DNA of 64,000 nucleotides from Chondrus crispus (Eukaryota; Rhodophyta; Florideophyceae; Gigartinales; Gigartinaceae): NCBI RefSeq assembly GCF_000350225.1, contig NW_005179026.1, positions 186,001 to 250,000 of the forward strand, read 5' to 3'. Shown piece by piece: positions 45,793 to 55,324 of this stretch (position 1 is its first letter; each line of letters starts with the position of its first letter). The notes under the pieces were generated by a model. It saw only the letters and a program-made list of their open reading frames with translations, ran no database searches and was not told where the DNA came from. The position numbers and the translations under genes were made by a program.

Positions 45793-46880
45793 CGTAAAGG
45801 TATAAACTGGGTCGCGATCTTCACCACAACGCGAGACTGCAGTCTGCAAGCAAGCTCGCAGGGATCACGCACATATGTGAATTTGCTGCTCTCCTTGAAA
45901 CCGGATGTCATATCACTACCAAGCCGGTTGCCCTGTTTGCCAAGCTCTCATACTGGTGAAATTTTGTCTTGTCCATTATGAGTTGTTTGTAAGGCGAGTA
46001 CAGTAGTGAGGGTGACATCAGTGTGCGTTTTGGCATTTTCTAGTGTTGAGCTCAATTCGGCCAGCATCAAAGATTGGTTGGTCTGTTTGGTCACATTCTT
46101 AGGCATATGACAATCCTCTGCCAACGATGCGTCCCGCTCAAATTTTATATGGTCGTCAAGGAGGACTGCGAGTGATCATATTTGAATGAACTAACTCAGC
46201 AATTGTTCCCTACTGTCTTCACAAAGAAGGTCTCACCTCTATGAAAGAATGGCGATAAAGATATTTGTACTGTTCACGTTGTTTTGACAAGAGTCTTTTG
46301 CTGCGCTGGAAATCAACAAATATGTCTTCAGAGTACAGTGCAGAGGTGCTGTACGATGTAGCTGTGTTGCTGGTGATAGAAAAGTGTCTCGACTTGTTAT
46401 CCACGCTAGGGCCCACAGAAGACATATTCCTGTCATCGTCCTTCTACGACAAGCAGGATGTACTCGGCCATGAAGCTGAGCTCGTTTGGATGTAATTTTT
46501 AATTAAAGAAATCAGGCTTATTGTACTTGATCACCTGCTATGAGGCTATGACAAGAATCTTGACAGGTACTTGCTTTACGGAATGTGAACAAGTTATGAC
46601 AAAGCACAAGACCTAGAAGAAATACAGCAAAATCCTTTGCTCTGACGGAGCACGACAAAAACAAAATTTGAAGTCTGAAGAGGATGTCTCTTCTCCAAGC
46701 TCATATCGAAACCTCGAGTTGGCGGCTCAACTTACTGTCACCTCGGAATATGCGCAGCACAATAGATTGATGTTCATTGCAAAGAACACTGTTCAAACCT
46801 CAGCATCGCATCAAAAAAATTCGACCCTTCAAACTGAACCTGCTGAAGCCGGGAAGTGTTAGCATGAAGCGTGCCACAAA
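45793..46880. other. Upstream region of the secreted-protein gene; no gene recognised
   Basis: About 1.1 kb of average composition. Short frames only; none looks conserved or domain-bearing. Confidence 0.5.
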
Positions 46881-46884
46881 TATC

Positions 46885-46892
46885 TATATAAG
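46885..46892 (+). promoter_or_regulatory. Probable TATA box of the secreted-protein gene
   Basis: TATATAAG, 99 bp before the ATG. It is followed by GCGGGG and a pyrimidine-rich leader (TTTCACTCTCTCCATCGCTCC) that would hold the transcription start about 30 bp downstream. Confidence 0.65.
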
Positions 46893-46990
46893 GCGGGGTT
46901 TCCTTCAGGCCCAGACCCCTTTCACTCTCTCCATCGCTCCAACCACCAACGTGCTGATACCTCAAGTCTCACCCCTGCTCAGTGCACACC

Positions 46991-47617
46991 ATGAATACCG
47001 CTACACTTTTCGTCCTTCTGGCTTTGGCTACCGTATGCCTTGCCGCCGAGTTCGGCTCCAATCCTACTTTGGAGCAGGATAGCCGGTCGGCTTATTACGA
47101 GGACTACTACAAGCCCCCGCCGAAGCACCGCAAGCCGCCTCACAGGCCTCGTCACAAGCCTCCTCACAAGCCGCCTCACAGGCCTCGTCACAAGCCTCCT
47201 CACAAGCCGCCTCACAGGCCTCCTTACAAGCCTCCTCACAAGCCGCCTCACAAGCCGCCGCCGTGCCCTTGCAAGTGCTTTACTGGACATAAAATCAGCG
47301 TCGCCGCCAGGCAGTGTGGGCGCAAGAGCGTTTCGCACGGTTGCTATCTTCAGGAGTGTTACGACGGCTACTACCCTGGGAAGACGTGCTGTGACTACTA
47401 TCATCCGCCGCCGACGAAGCCGCCCACGACGACAACGACCAAGAAGCCTTGCCCGTGCAAATGCACGTACGAGCATTTGGCTGAGAAGGCGTGCAAGCAC
47501 CTGTACTACTGTCATATCTTCAAGTGCGGCACCCCTTACTACTCGTACAGGATGCAAGCCGCCGAGAGGGGCTATCGTGGCTACTCTCAGAAATATGAAT
47601 GTTGCGATAGTCATTAA
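46991..47617 (+). CDS. Secreted KPPH-repeat, cysteine-rich protein
   Basis: 208 residues. ATG 46,991 is chosen because a signal peptide follows at once (MNTATLFVLLALATVCLAAE, cut near residue 18-19). Mature part: acidic Tyr-rich stretch (31-40); a basic Pro/His/Lys repeat (41-90) built of KPPHKPPHRPRH units; cysteine module 1 (92-134, CPCKC...CC); linker PPPTKPPTTTTTKKP; cysteine module 2 (154-205, CPCKC...CC). Each module has eight cysteines in the order CxCxC, C, C, C, CC, so both likely fold alike with four disulfides. I recognise no named family. The layout suggests an extracellular-matrix or cell-wall protein, perhaps binding acidic polysaccharide through the KPPH tract (inference). TATA box before it and AATAAA after it; no introns. 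A real host gene. Confidence 0.88.
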   Translation: MNTATLFVLLALATVCLAAEFGSNPTLEQDSRSAYYEDYYKPPPKHRKPPHRPRHKPPHKPPHRPRHKPPHKPPHRPPYKPPHKPPHKPPPCPCKCFTGHKISVAARQCGRKSVSHGCYLQECYDGYYPGKTCCDYYHPPPTKPPTTTTTKKPCPCKCTYEHLAEKACKHLYYCHIFKCGTPYYSYRMQAAERGYRGYSQKYECCDSH

Positions 47618-47811
47618 GTCCTTTCGCTCTCAGAAATGAGAGACGTCACCAATAGAGGAGTCCGATTTGAGCTCCATTGACGCCGACTCCGACCTTGGCG
47701 AATTTACGAATTTTACTCCCTTTGCCCCTAGTTGTTCAGGAAAGGTTTGATTCATGTGAATGAGACGTCGGAGCCCACAACATGAGCGTCCATATTGTAG
47801 TTTTTCTGATA

Positions 47812-47817
47812 AATAAA
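47812..47817 (+). terminator. Candidate polyadenylation signal
   Basis: AATAAA 195 bp after the stop codon of the secreted-protein gene, the only one close by. Confidence 0.45.
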
Positions 47818-49021
47818 ACGACATTTGTGCATTCATGTTCAGAATCAATTATTGGTGAAAAACTGTCGAAGCGCGGTGCGACATCGGCGAGAATACAAAT
47901 GTAAAAGTCGTGAACAAAGCCATGACCTGTCCACATACTCTATTTTTCAAGTTAAGAATTTTCCGATACGAACTGAACAATCATAAGGCATGCTGTCTGA
48001 TAGATAGCCCTTCATCGGCAGGAGAGCACCTGGCTTACGCTGTACTGTGCTAACGAAGATGAGACTAACTGTTCACAGGTACGGGACGACTCACATGAGT
48101 CGTCCCGTACCTGTCAGAAATTGTCCGGGAACACAAACTGAGAGCAAAATGCCCGGAACATGTCCAGATGCACAGGAGGCAGAAAATAAGGACAACAAAA
48201 CTTCAATAGTCGCGATTGTTTCCGTCACAGTACATCAGGATTTGGAGACGAGAGATGAGCGGAAAAGGGGCAGTCAAGTATGTTTCGGCTTCCGTCCATC
48301 ACACGAGATGATAGTATTGACATTCGCGTTGCAGTACCGAAATAGTATAACACTATGAGGCTAATATGCAACAAGTCGAGGTAAAATACTGCACTATACC
48401 TGTCACACCCTGACGCAACAAGGAAGCTGCACAAGCGTTCGGGAGTGGGAGGATCCATGTGTGGGAAGCATTATTAGCCGTGAAAATGGGCAACAAGGAA
48501 GACCAACAAGGAAGACACAGGGGGATGTATTTGCATTGTTGCTAACTTTGCTCGGCATATAAATTTTTAAATGTTTGAAGGCAGCTTTTACATGTGCTGT
48601 ACAGTATCTATCGCCGTTGTTTTTTGTGACAAGGCCAACTGCTTTGAAATGAATCGGACGCGACGAGATCGTCGGAGGGCCAATCTGAGAAGTTGGAGCC
48701 CATCTCCCACTTTGCACTGCAGGCCTCTGTGACCGCTCTCGAGCTGAGACGGCAAAATATATGTACAGCCACTATTCGAAAGACGGGAAGAAAAAAAGAT
48801 CGAGGAAGCACTATATAACTATCTTTGCAGAACAATGGACTAGAGACTATATCTACTCACAGTTATGTTAGCGCTTAAGACCGTTCGCAAATAACAATAT
48901 TTACTGTATTGATGCCTCATCTTGGGCCTCCTGCGAAGTCAGATTCTGAGACCATCACGCAAGCGAAGAGGAAGCGCCATTGGTTCACGCACATGTCGGA
49001 TTAGCGGGTTTACGATTGATT
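47818..49021. other. Intergenic region with a perfect hairpin
   Basis: No gene recognised. The only notable structure is the 19-bp-arm hairpin at 48,075-48,114. Confidence 0.5.
48075..48114. repeat. Perfect hairpin, 19-bp arms, 2-base loop
   Basis: ACAGGTACGGGACGACTCA at 48,075-48,093, then CA, then its exact reverse complement at 48,096-48,114. GC-rich and much more stable than its surroundings. Not followed by a T-run, so not an obvious terminator. Confidence 0.9.
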
Positions 49022-49087
49022 CATACTGCAACGAGCGTAGAAACTTGTCTCGTACATACTGCAACGAGCGTAGAAACTTGTCTCGTA
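49022..49087. repeat. 33-bp tandem duplication
   Basis: Two exact 33-bp units starting CATACTGCAACGAGCG (49,022-49,054 and 49,055-49,087). Exactness implies recent origin. Confidence 0.92.
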
Positions 49088-49118
49088 ACTCCCTGACGGT
49101 TCCCGGCCCACTACAGTA

Positions 49119-49607
49119 CTAGTGTCTAGACGACCGGCAATTTGCCTCATATGAGGTCAGGCTTGGCCTCATATGAGGCCGGTTTTTTTTTGCAAAAATG
49201 TATACATTAAATCAAATTTTTATAAAATCAGTTTAGACACCATTTCTTTAACCAATATTCCCTCGGTAATAGCTTCCTGCAAAACATCGGGATAGCAGTT
49301 ATGAGTACACAGAAATACTAAGAATCTAATATAGTTTCAACATCGGATGATATTTTAAACAGGCGTTTTGGTTTCGAAGATATCAACAAAAAACGTTTTG
49401 ATGTTCATTAAAAAAGCTTCTTCTTTAGGTATTCTCAAAAAGCCCGGAAAGGACGTGCAGATCTCACCAAGCTCCACCCTTCCAAAGCGCAGAAGTCAAC
49501 TGCGGTGGCGAGAGTATCTTTTTCCATTTTTGTTCAGCTAGCACAAGTCGAGAAAAATTAAGTTGAAAAGTGACCTCATATGAGGCCATTTGTCACCTAG
49601 ACACTAG
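49119..49607. mobile_element. MITE 1 (TA target, CCTCATATGAGG boxes)
   Basis: 489 bp, AT-rich inside, no coding frame. Ends CTAGTGTCTAG... inverted at both sides, each flanked by TA (49,117-49,118 and 49,608-49,609). The 12-bp palindrome CCTCATATGAGG occurs at 49,145, 49,167 and 49,574, the middle one extended to GGCCTCATATGAGGCC. Fits a non-autonomous Tc1/mariner-like element. Confidence 0.85.
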
Positions 49608-49609
49608 TA

Positions 49610-51751
49610 CGGTTAACCAATAAACTATGAATGTACAGTAGTGAGGCTTATCCAGAACATGGCTGTACGTGTCCGTACACTTTTAGGATGTTTGCCGGAC
49701 AACACAAGCACTTTGATGAAACTGAAACCTACGAAAGCGCTTAGTGACGAAGCCCTGGCGCAAATATTTAACTTTCTCGGAAATGTGTATCACCGGTATG
49801 ACTAGCATCTAGTCTCGTCTCCTCTACTGTGCAACAGTACAAGTGTGGTACAATACATTACTCCAAATGAAGGGCTGCCAGACTGATACGTTCTTGATGG
49901 CGGCAAGCTAATGGGAAATGGTAGTTTGGTATGCGTCTCGCGGTGCAAGGCCATGGCGACGCTCGAAGGTGTATTTCACTTTTCCCTCCTCGACCTCTTG
50001 GACCTGGGCAGTTTGCAATCCGAAGGGGATGCTGTACAGTACTTCATTGTACCAAAAGAAACAATGTTTCTTTTGGCTCAATGTCATTGAGAAGACCGTT
50101 TCCGTATCGAGACCTGTTTCCAGTGGTCCCTTTCGGATCAAAGACAATCTCAGGGCCCAGCCCAATTTCTTTCTATTTTTCTCCAAAAGAGTTTTCAAGT
50201 GTCATGTATCTAGTCTATCACTATTTATCATGTTCATTACCTATTGCAGTGTTGGACACGACAAGTAGAGTGTAACAACGGCGCGCACACCCTCAGGACT
50301 GTCCTAGCGTAGTGTCCAGCCAGCCAAGCGTTATCATACCAAGGCAATCTGCGATTTTTATTTCTTTTCAGCTTTGATGGCCACGGTTTCTATTTTTCTT
50401 TGGTAGGTTGGCCCATTTTAACATTTTTCTACAGTTAGAACGAAATAGAAAGCCCTCAACGCAATGTTTCTACACAACTGGTATAAATTAGATTAAAGAA
50501 AATCCCGTACTGTAGCGCGACCTTTTCTTTTGAACACCTTCATGTGCGTCAACGAGTTGGTTTTCGCTAGAATCGACAAACAAGTGCTATACCTGTAGTG
50601 ATGCCTTTCTGGTTTCAAAAGAAACAAAAGTGAAATCGCTCATGGGTTGTTCAGAAAAAATAAAATAACTATTGTCCTCATACGAGGACTATCGGTCCGA
50701 TAGACACGAGCCAGAGCAGATTGCAAACGTGATCACCAAATGATTCATGGAAATAGGGCATTAGTAGAAGATCAATGTAGCGATTATCAGTAAATAGATT
50801 TCTAGAATTATTTTGTCGGATATGAGCCGCAGTTTGAATTGCTTAGTCCACTGTATGTGCCCTGCATATATATGGTATCAGACGGAAGTACAGTAACATG
50901 TCTTTTCGCGTTACGCCATCCTCCAAATAGGTGGCTGTCAAAAATGCGGTCGTTTAACAAAAGCGAACTCCAGGATGGCGTAATTGGTCAGTATCTCCCG
51001 ACAGCGCAACCAATACCGATTTACCGTATGCTGTTTAATGGAAGGAGGAAAAAGAGATTGAGAAATGGTCCCCGCAAACCCACAGATGGGAAAGAGCGAA
51101 GCGATTATTCACACTACCTTCAAAGGTAAAGCATTCTGGCCGCGTCCTAGTTTTGGAAAAATCAAGGTGACCATCCACTCATGTTTCCAGAATCTATTTT
51201 TATTTCTAGAAATTTTGGGACGAGGAATACGTCCAAGGCCGCTAAAAGGGTTTCTGCATTTTTAAAATGAGGGGCTGGGAATTCTGTTTGATGGCTGCGT
51301 GTCACATTTCGAGCTTTTCCTTAACACCGTTCCCTGCTATTTTAAAATACTTCTATGCACGCAATGCCTTTATGCGTTACACTGACTACGGCAAAACTGT
51401 ACTTTTTATAATTGTTTCCACAAGAGCGAAAATTCACCTAACGATCTCATACAGTGACTTTCACCGGTCAGCATCAAGCTTATAAGACAAGAGGCTTACT
51501 TTTAAGCAATATTAATATATTAGGTTCATCAGAATAGCGATACAAGGGGCTTGTTGGGCTCGTCCAAATTGTATAAATACCTCATCGCGACGCTGTTCTA
51601 TTACAGCGTAAGCTTCCAAAATATCTGATCCAGAATATCAAATAACGCCTCGAATTTGCCAAGTCAAAACGTATCATTTTGAACTCCGCAAGGCAATATC
51701 GCTTTGAGCTTGCAAATCCAAAATGAACCAAGAAATCTTCTATGAAGTCAG
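49610..51751. other. 2.1 kb without a recognised gene
   Basis: AT-richer DNA. Frames on both strands at 49,908-50,275 overlap and show no known domain. Short palindromes occur at 50,050-50,074 (CCAAAAGAAAC and its complement) and 50,674-50,702 (two adjoining 6-bp-arm hairpins). No gene can be supported. Confidence 0.5.
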
Positions 51752-51754
51752 TTA

Positions 51755-52351
51755 TTGGGCGACTCCGAAAAACATAAAAACACATTTTGTGTATGCGCAA
51801 ATCCGCCGATTTTGATTGAGTCGGAGGTGTTTGTGCATACACAAACCGCCGATTTGCTCTTCGTTCCCCTCCCGATGTAATTGTTTGTGCACAGACACAA
51901 ACGCACATCCGCACCCACCTATACCACCCTATATCATACCATGTGCTCAAATATTTCTCTGCGATCTGTCCGATCAACCCATCCCACCCCTCGGCAACCT
52001 CATTCCTATTTCGATCTGGCCTCCCTCCACACTTTCCCTCCGTCGTGTCAGCCGCTGTCCAACCCCGCAGCCCAACGTCTACATGGCTCATGTTGCCGAC
52101 TCCGACGAGGAGCCGGCACCCGATATTTGTCCCCAAGCCGGTGGCTCTTTCGTCAGTATCATAGGATAGGGCGTGAAGGGGGTACCGCAATCCGTCCGCC
52201 GGCGTGCTGACACCTCACTGAGGGTGAATTGGCATTAAATGTGTCTTACACAAATTTTTGTTCACATGCATTTCCGTGCCAAGGCACAAAATACGACACA
52301 CATACACAAGGAAATTTGTGTGTACACAATTTATGTTTTCGGAGTCGCCCA
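51755..52351. mobile_element. MITE 2 (TTA target, TGGGCGACTCCG ends)
   Basis: 597 bp. Inverted ends TGGGCGACTCCGAAAA(A)CATAAA at 51,756 and, inverted, at 52,351. TTA on both sides (51,752-51,754 and 52,352-52,354) suits a PIF/Harbinger-type 3-bp TWA duplication. Inside are repeated words such as TTTGTG(C/T)..ACACAAA and CCGCCGATTT. No coding frame. Lies about 160 bp upstream of the RING gene start. Confidence 0.8.
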
Positions 52352-52450
52352 TTACATGAAGTTAATTCTTCGCACTAAAACAAAGTATCCGCCAATGCTG
52401 GCTACTGCGCATCAGATAATTGACACCAAAAAGTTGTGAACAGGAGGGCG

Positions 52451-52516
52451 ATGGCAGAATTAAATTTATCAAATCGTCTCTTGCCGTCATTGCCACCCGG
52501 TGTAACGTGGAGATGA
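52451..52516 (+). promoter_or_regulatory. Upstream ORF overlapping the RING gene start
   Basis: ATG at 52,451 opens 21 codons ending in TGA at 52,514-52,516, so its stop overlaps the RING gene's ATG as ATGA. If both lie on the mRNA, the uORF would control access to the main start. Whether the transcript includes it is unknown. Confidence 0.45.
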
Positions 52517-53049
52517 AAATCAGCGGCAATGAAGGTGAAGGTGAGTGTGCCGTCTGCCTAGAGAAGGTTTCCAAATTTCCATCCCATTGCGTTATTTGCG
52601 GGCACAGGCTCCACAAGCAGTGCATAGAGAAGTATTTACAATCTCAGCCATATCCATTCGTTAAGTGCCCAATCTGTCGGACCATTTTAGATAGATATGA
52701 CCTTTATGAAGGCTATTGTGACGTCTCGAAAGTTGAGAAGTCTCGGGAAGCGTGGGAGAAATGTGAGAAAAGGTTAGCGCGTCTTCATAAGGCCGTAAGA
52801 AACACAGAGAGATGGATTGAGACTATGGACGTGTTCTGCGACCGTGCCTTGGAGGAACCGGCAAGGGATGTTTGCTCTCATGTGATAGAGAGACTATTTC
52901 TAAACCCATGGTACTCGCTTTGTGAGAGCTTCATCAAATTCGTCCAGGAATTTGCTCTGAACAGGGGCATCAGGATGGGATTGGAAAAGGATGAGGCAAT
53001 GGATAGTATTACTGACATATCGTCGGGCACAGTAATTCTTAACCAGTGA
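52513..53049 (+). CDS. Small RING-H2 finger protein (probable E3 ubiquitin ligase)
   Basis: 178 residues. ATG 52,513 is the first in-frame start after a stop at 52,417. RING-H2 finger at residues 12-55: CAVC, then C29-G-H31-RL-H34-KQ-C37 and CPIC (52-55), matching the C-C-C-H-H-C-C-C zinc ligands. After it a mostly helical, charged tail (residues 70-150) without a known domain and no membrane segment. RING-H2 proteins pass ubiquitin from E2 enzymes to targets; substrate unknown. No intron. MITE 2 lies just upstream and a copia element begins at the base after the stop codon, so the gene's own 3' untranslated region now lies 5.96 kb away (from 59,019). The coding part is unharmed. Confidence 0.85.
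   Translation: MKISGNEGEGECAVCLEKVSKFPSHCVICGHRLHKQCIEKYLQSQPYPFVKCPICRTILDRYDLYEGYCDVSKVEKSREAWEKCEKRLARLHKAVRNTERWIETMDVFCDRALEEPARDVCSHVIERLFLNPWYSLCESFIKFVQEFALNRGIRMGLEKDEAMDSITDISSGTVILNQ
53045..53049. repeat. Target duplication of the copia element, left
   Basis: AGTGA, identical to 59,014-59,018. The TGA of this site is the RING gene's stop codon. Confidence 0.95.
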
Positions 53050-53501
53050 TGTCAATTGTAAAGGCACACTCGCGGTGTGCAGCATTCATATGTTGCATTA
53101 CAGAAGCCTTACACGTGTATGACTGGTGTCTTCTGTACACTTACCTTCGTAGTTTACAGTGCTGCCGACTGTTGGCCTCGATTAATTCCGTCGGTCACAT
53201 GAGTGCAACCGTATCAAAGGTCGCGACCGGTTCGTTGACCGTTAGTGAAACATTATCAGCAAGGTTCACGGCTATGTTTCGGTATATAGATATTGAGTCC
53301 TCTACCTCCTAGACGGATTGGGTCAAGAACGAATCAGTAAACAAGTGCATTTTATTGCTAACCTTGGCGGAGCTCTCCTGTGCGAGCGTCCGCGCTTTTC
53401 GTTCTCACCGACTCGCGTTTCTATTCAAGGAACGGCGTAGGCTCCCGAGCGCCTACTGTCAGAGTCAGCATCACAAGGAAGCTCAGAGGAGTTTTCCGAC
53501 A
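53050..53501 (+). repeat. Copia element: 5' LTR
   Basis: 452 bp, TGTCAATTGT...TTTTCCGACA, identical to the 3' LTR. Its chance 85-codon frame is not a gene. No primer site was recognised in the 83 bp before gag. Confidence 0.95.
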
Positions 53502-53584
53502 TTCCGGAATTAAAGAGAACTTCATCATTAAGAGCTGAAGAAGTCAAGAAAACGCCGAACCGAGCTACATAGTACATGTAGAAT

Positions 53585-55324
53585 ATGCCACCCAAGCAGA
53601 GATTGACGGCGCAGCCACGAGAAGGCGCACGATCGATGGCTTCTGCAGAAGGGGTTCCAACCCCCAGCTCGCGAGCGCCGAATCAAACTCCATTTGGAGA
53701 TATTTTGTTGAGCAATGCGCAACAAGAAAGTCTGTACAACCTCTTCGTAGGATATTCTACCCAAACGCCTGTTCCACAAGGCCACAACTTACTTACCCAA
53801 ATTAGGGAAGACATGGAACCAAGAGAACTTGTTCATCCGAATATTGCAGTTAATTACGAAATCTATAAAAAGATTCGTACTTTCCTTAATGTGAATGGAG
53901 TGGAGACCCCTGAGACGAGTGAGTCTGGAAGACTCATTGTCAGTCGCCTCATTTGCAGTATTTGGCATATGTCTGAATATGAAGAGGAGAGAAATGCCTC
54001 GATTGCACAATTTAAGGCGATTAAGCGTGGAGAATTTCCGCATTCCCACTCTGCTGTTGTTGATCCAAATGTAGTGACTTATCAACCAGCAATTCCTTCC
54101 CAGATTCAAGACTCAAATACTGTAGTGGAAGGTGGGAGAACACGCTTTCAGAATGTCACCTCACATTCCAACGCAGGCAGTGCTGCAAAGGGCATGAGTA
54201 CAGCATATTCGAATGAGAAACAGCGTTTCCATGGGAAAGGTGATGAAGACTGGCTTACGAAGCTAAGTCGATATCAGTTTATGTGTGAGCAGAACAGTGT
54301 CACGGGCCAGGAAAAGGTTAAGTACCTTCACTACTTCCTCGATGGGGCCGCCTTACAATTCTTTATTAACGAGATTGAAGGTAAGGTGCAAAACTATGGA
54401 GAGGTGATCAGATATTTTCACGATCGATATGCTTCAGCAGCGAAACAGAACTACATTTCCAATCGTCTGAGTGAATTACACATCTCCCAGTTCGAAAACG
54501 AGGAGGAATCTTCTGAGGGCAAGGCATTCAGGAGAACTGTAGACGAAATTGACAGGCTGACGCCAATGTCCCACCCCGAGGACAAGACAGATCGCGCCAA
54601 GTTGCTTCATTTACAAGCCGCGGTTGTCGGCAGAGATTGGGCCAAGACTGTTTTATCAAATGTGTCCGCTAGTGATTTGAAATACCACAACTTGATAGAA
54701 CGCCTTGAATATGCCCTACAACAGGCCAACCGTCACGATGAAGCGTCAAAAATATTGTCCACAGGGGGAAGCAACCGCTTGCGCACAAGTCGCTGGAAAA
54801 ACGTCAACTTCGCAGGGCAAGGACGATACGGAAATGAACCACTGGGCAGAGCGTCTATCATTCCCCGCCACGGCGCTGGGCGAAGCAGCGTAAGAAGCCC
54901 CCAGAACCGACACAATTGGAGAGGCACTAACACTTCAGACTCCCCACACCGTTCCGCGATGACGTGTCACAATTGTGGGCAAGCGGGGTGTCGTTGGTAC
55001 AAGTGTAAACATCCACTCGATATGGATCGTGTAGTTCGCAATCGCCTGAAGAACGTTCACCGATCTCCAGTGAATGTTCATATCAACGAGGTTGTGGATG
55101 ACCTGGCCCAGGAAATGAGGGAGTGTATACTGAATACAAACTACTCGCAGGATGAAACCTGCGATATGGACCAACAGACGGGCGCGTTGATGACGGAACT
55201 CGAAGAAAACGCAGCAGAAGAGTTCAAGGTCAACCACAACACTACAGAAGTATCAGAGAGCCTAGTGCAAGACTTTGGGAAATGTCCTGATCAGGAAAGG
55301 CAGATTGATGACCAGGGTTTTTGA
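53585..55324 (+). CDS. Copia element: gag
   Basis: 579 residues from the first ATG after the LTR. Long capsid-like region (about residues 200-400, with DEDWLTKLSRYQFMCEQN and YFHDRYASAAKQNYIS), a basic Arg-rich stretch, and a CHNCGQAGCRWYKC zinc knuckle (about residue 460), then an acidic tail. Forms the virus-like particle. It ends within the start of the pol frame, with a GGGTTTT heptamer directly before its stop codon. Confidence 0.88.
   Translation: MPPKQRLTAQPREGARSMASAEGVPTPSSRAPNQTPFGDILLSNAQQESLYNLFVGYSTQTPVPQGHNLLTQIREDMEPRELVHPNIAVNYEIYKKIRTFLNVNGVETPETSESGRLIVSRLICSIWHMSEYEEERNASIAQFKAIKRGEFPHSHSAVVDPNVVTYQPAIPSQIQDSNTVVEGGRTRFQNVTSHSNAGSAAKGMSTAYSNEKQRFHGKGDEDWLTKLSRYQFMCEQNSVTGQEKVKYLHYFLDGAALQFFINEIEGKVQNYGEVIRYFHDRYASAAKQNYISNRLSELHISQFENEEESSEGKAFRRTVDEIDRLTPMSHPEDKTDRAKLLHLQAAVVGRDWAKTVLSNVSASDLKYHNLIERLEYALQQANRHDEASKILSTGGSNRLRTSRWKNVNFAGQGRYGNEPLGRASIIPRHGAGRSSVRSPQNRHNWRGTNTSDSPHRSAMTCHNCGQAGCRWYKCKHPLDMDRVVRNRLKNVHRSPVNVHINEVVDDLAQEMRECILNTNYSQDETCDMDQQTGALMTELEENAAEEFKVNHNTTEVSESLVQDFGKCPDQERQIDDQGF

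Noticed and set aside
46979-47614. 211-codon minus-strand frame opposite the secreted-protein gene
   Set aside because: Mirror of the repeat-rich KPPH gene; low-complexity Arg/Leu text, while the plus strand has signal peptide, TATA box and cysteine modules.
49908-50275. Overlapping frames of 96-116 codons on both strands
   Set aside because: Neither strand shows a known domain, and codon text is unconvincing.
53050-53312. 85-88 codon frame in both copia LTRs as a small gene
   Set aside because: Exactly repeated because the LTRs are identical; no domain and no independent support.
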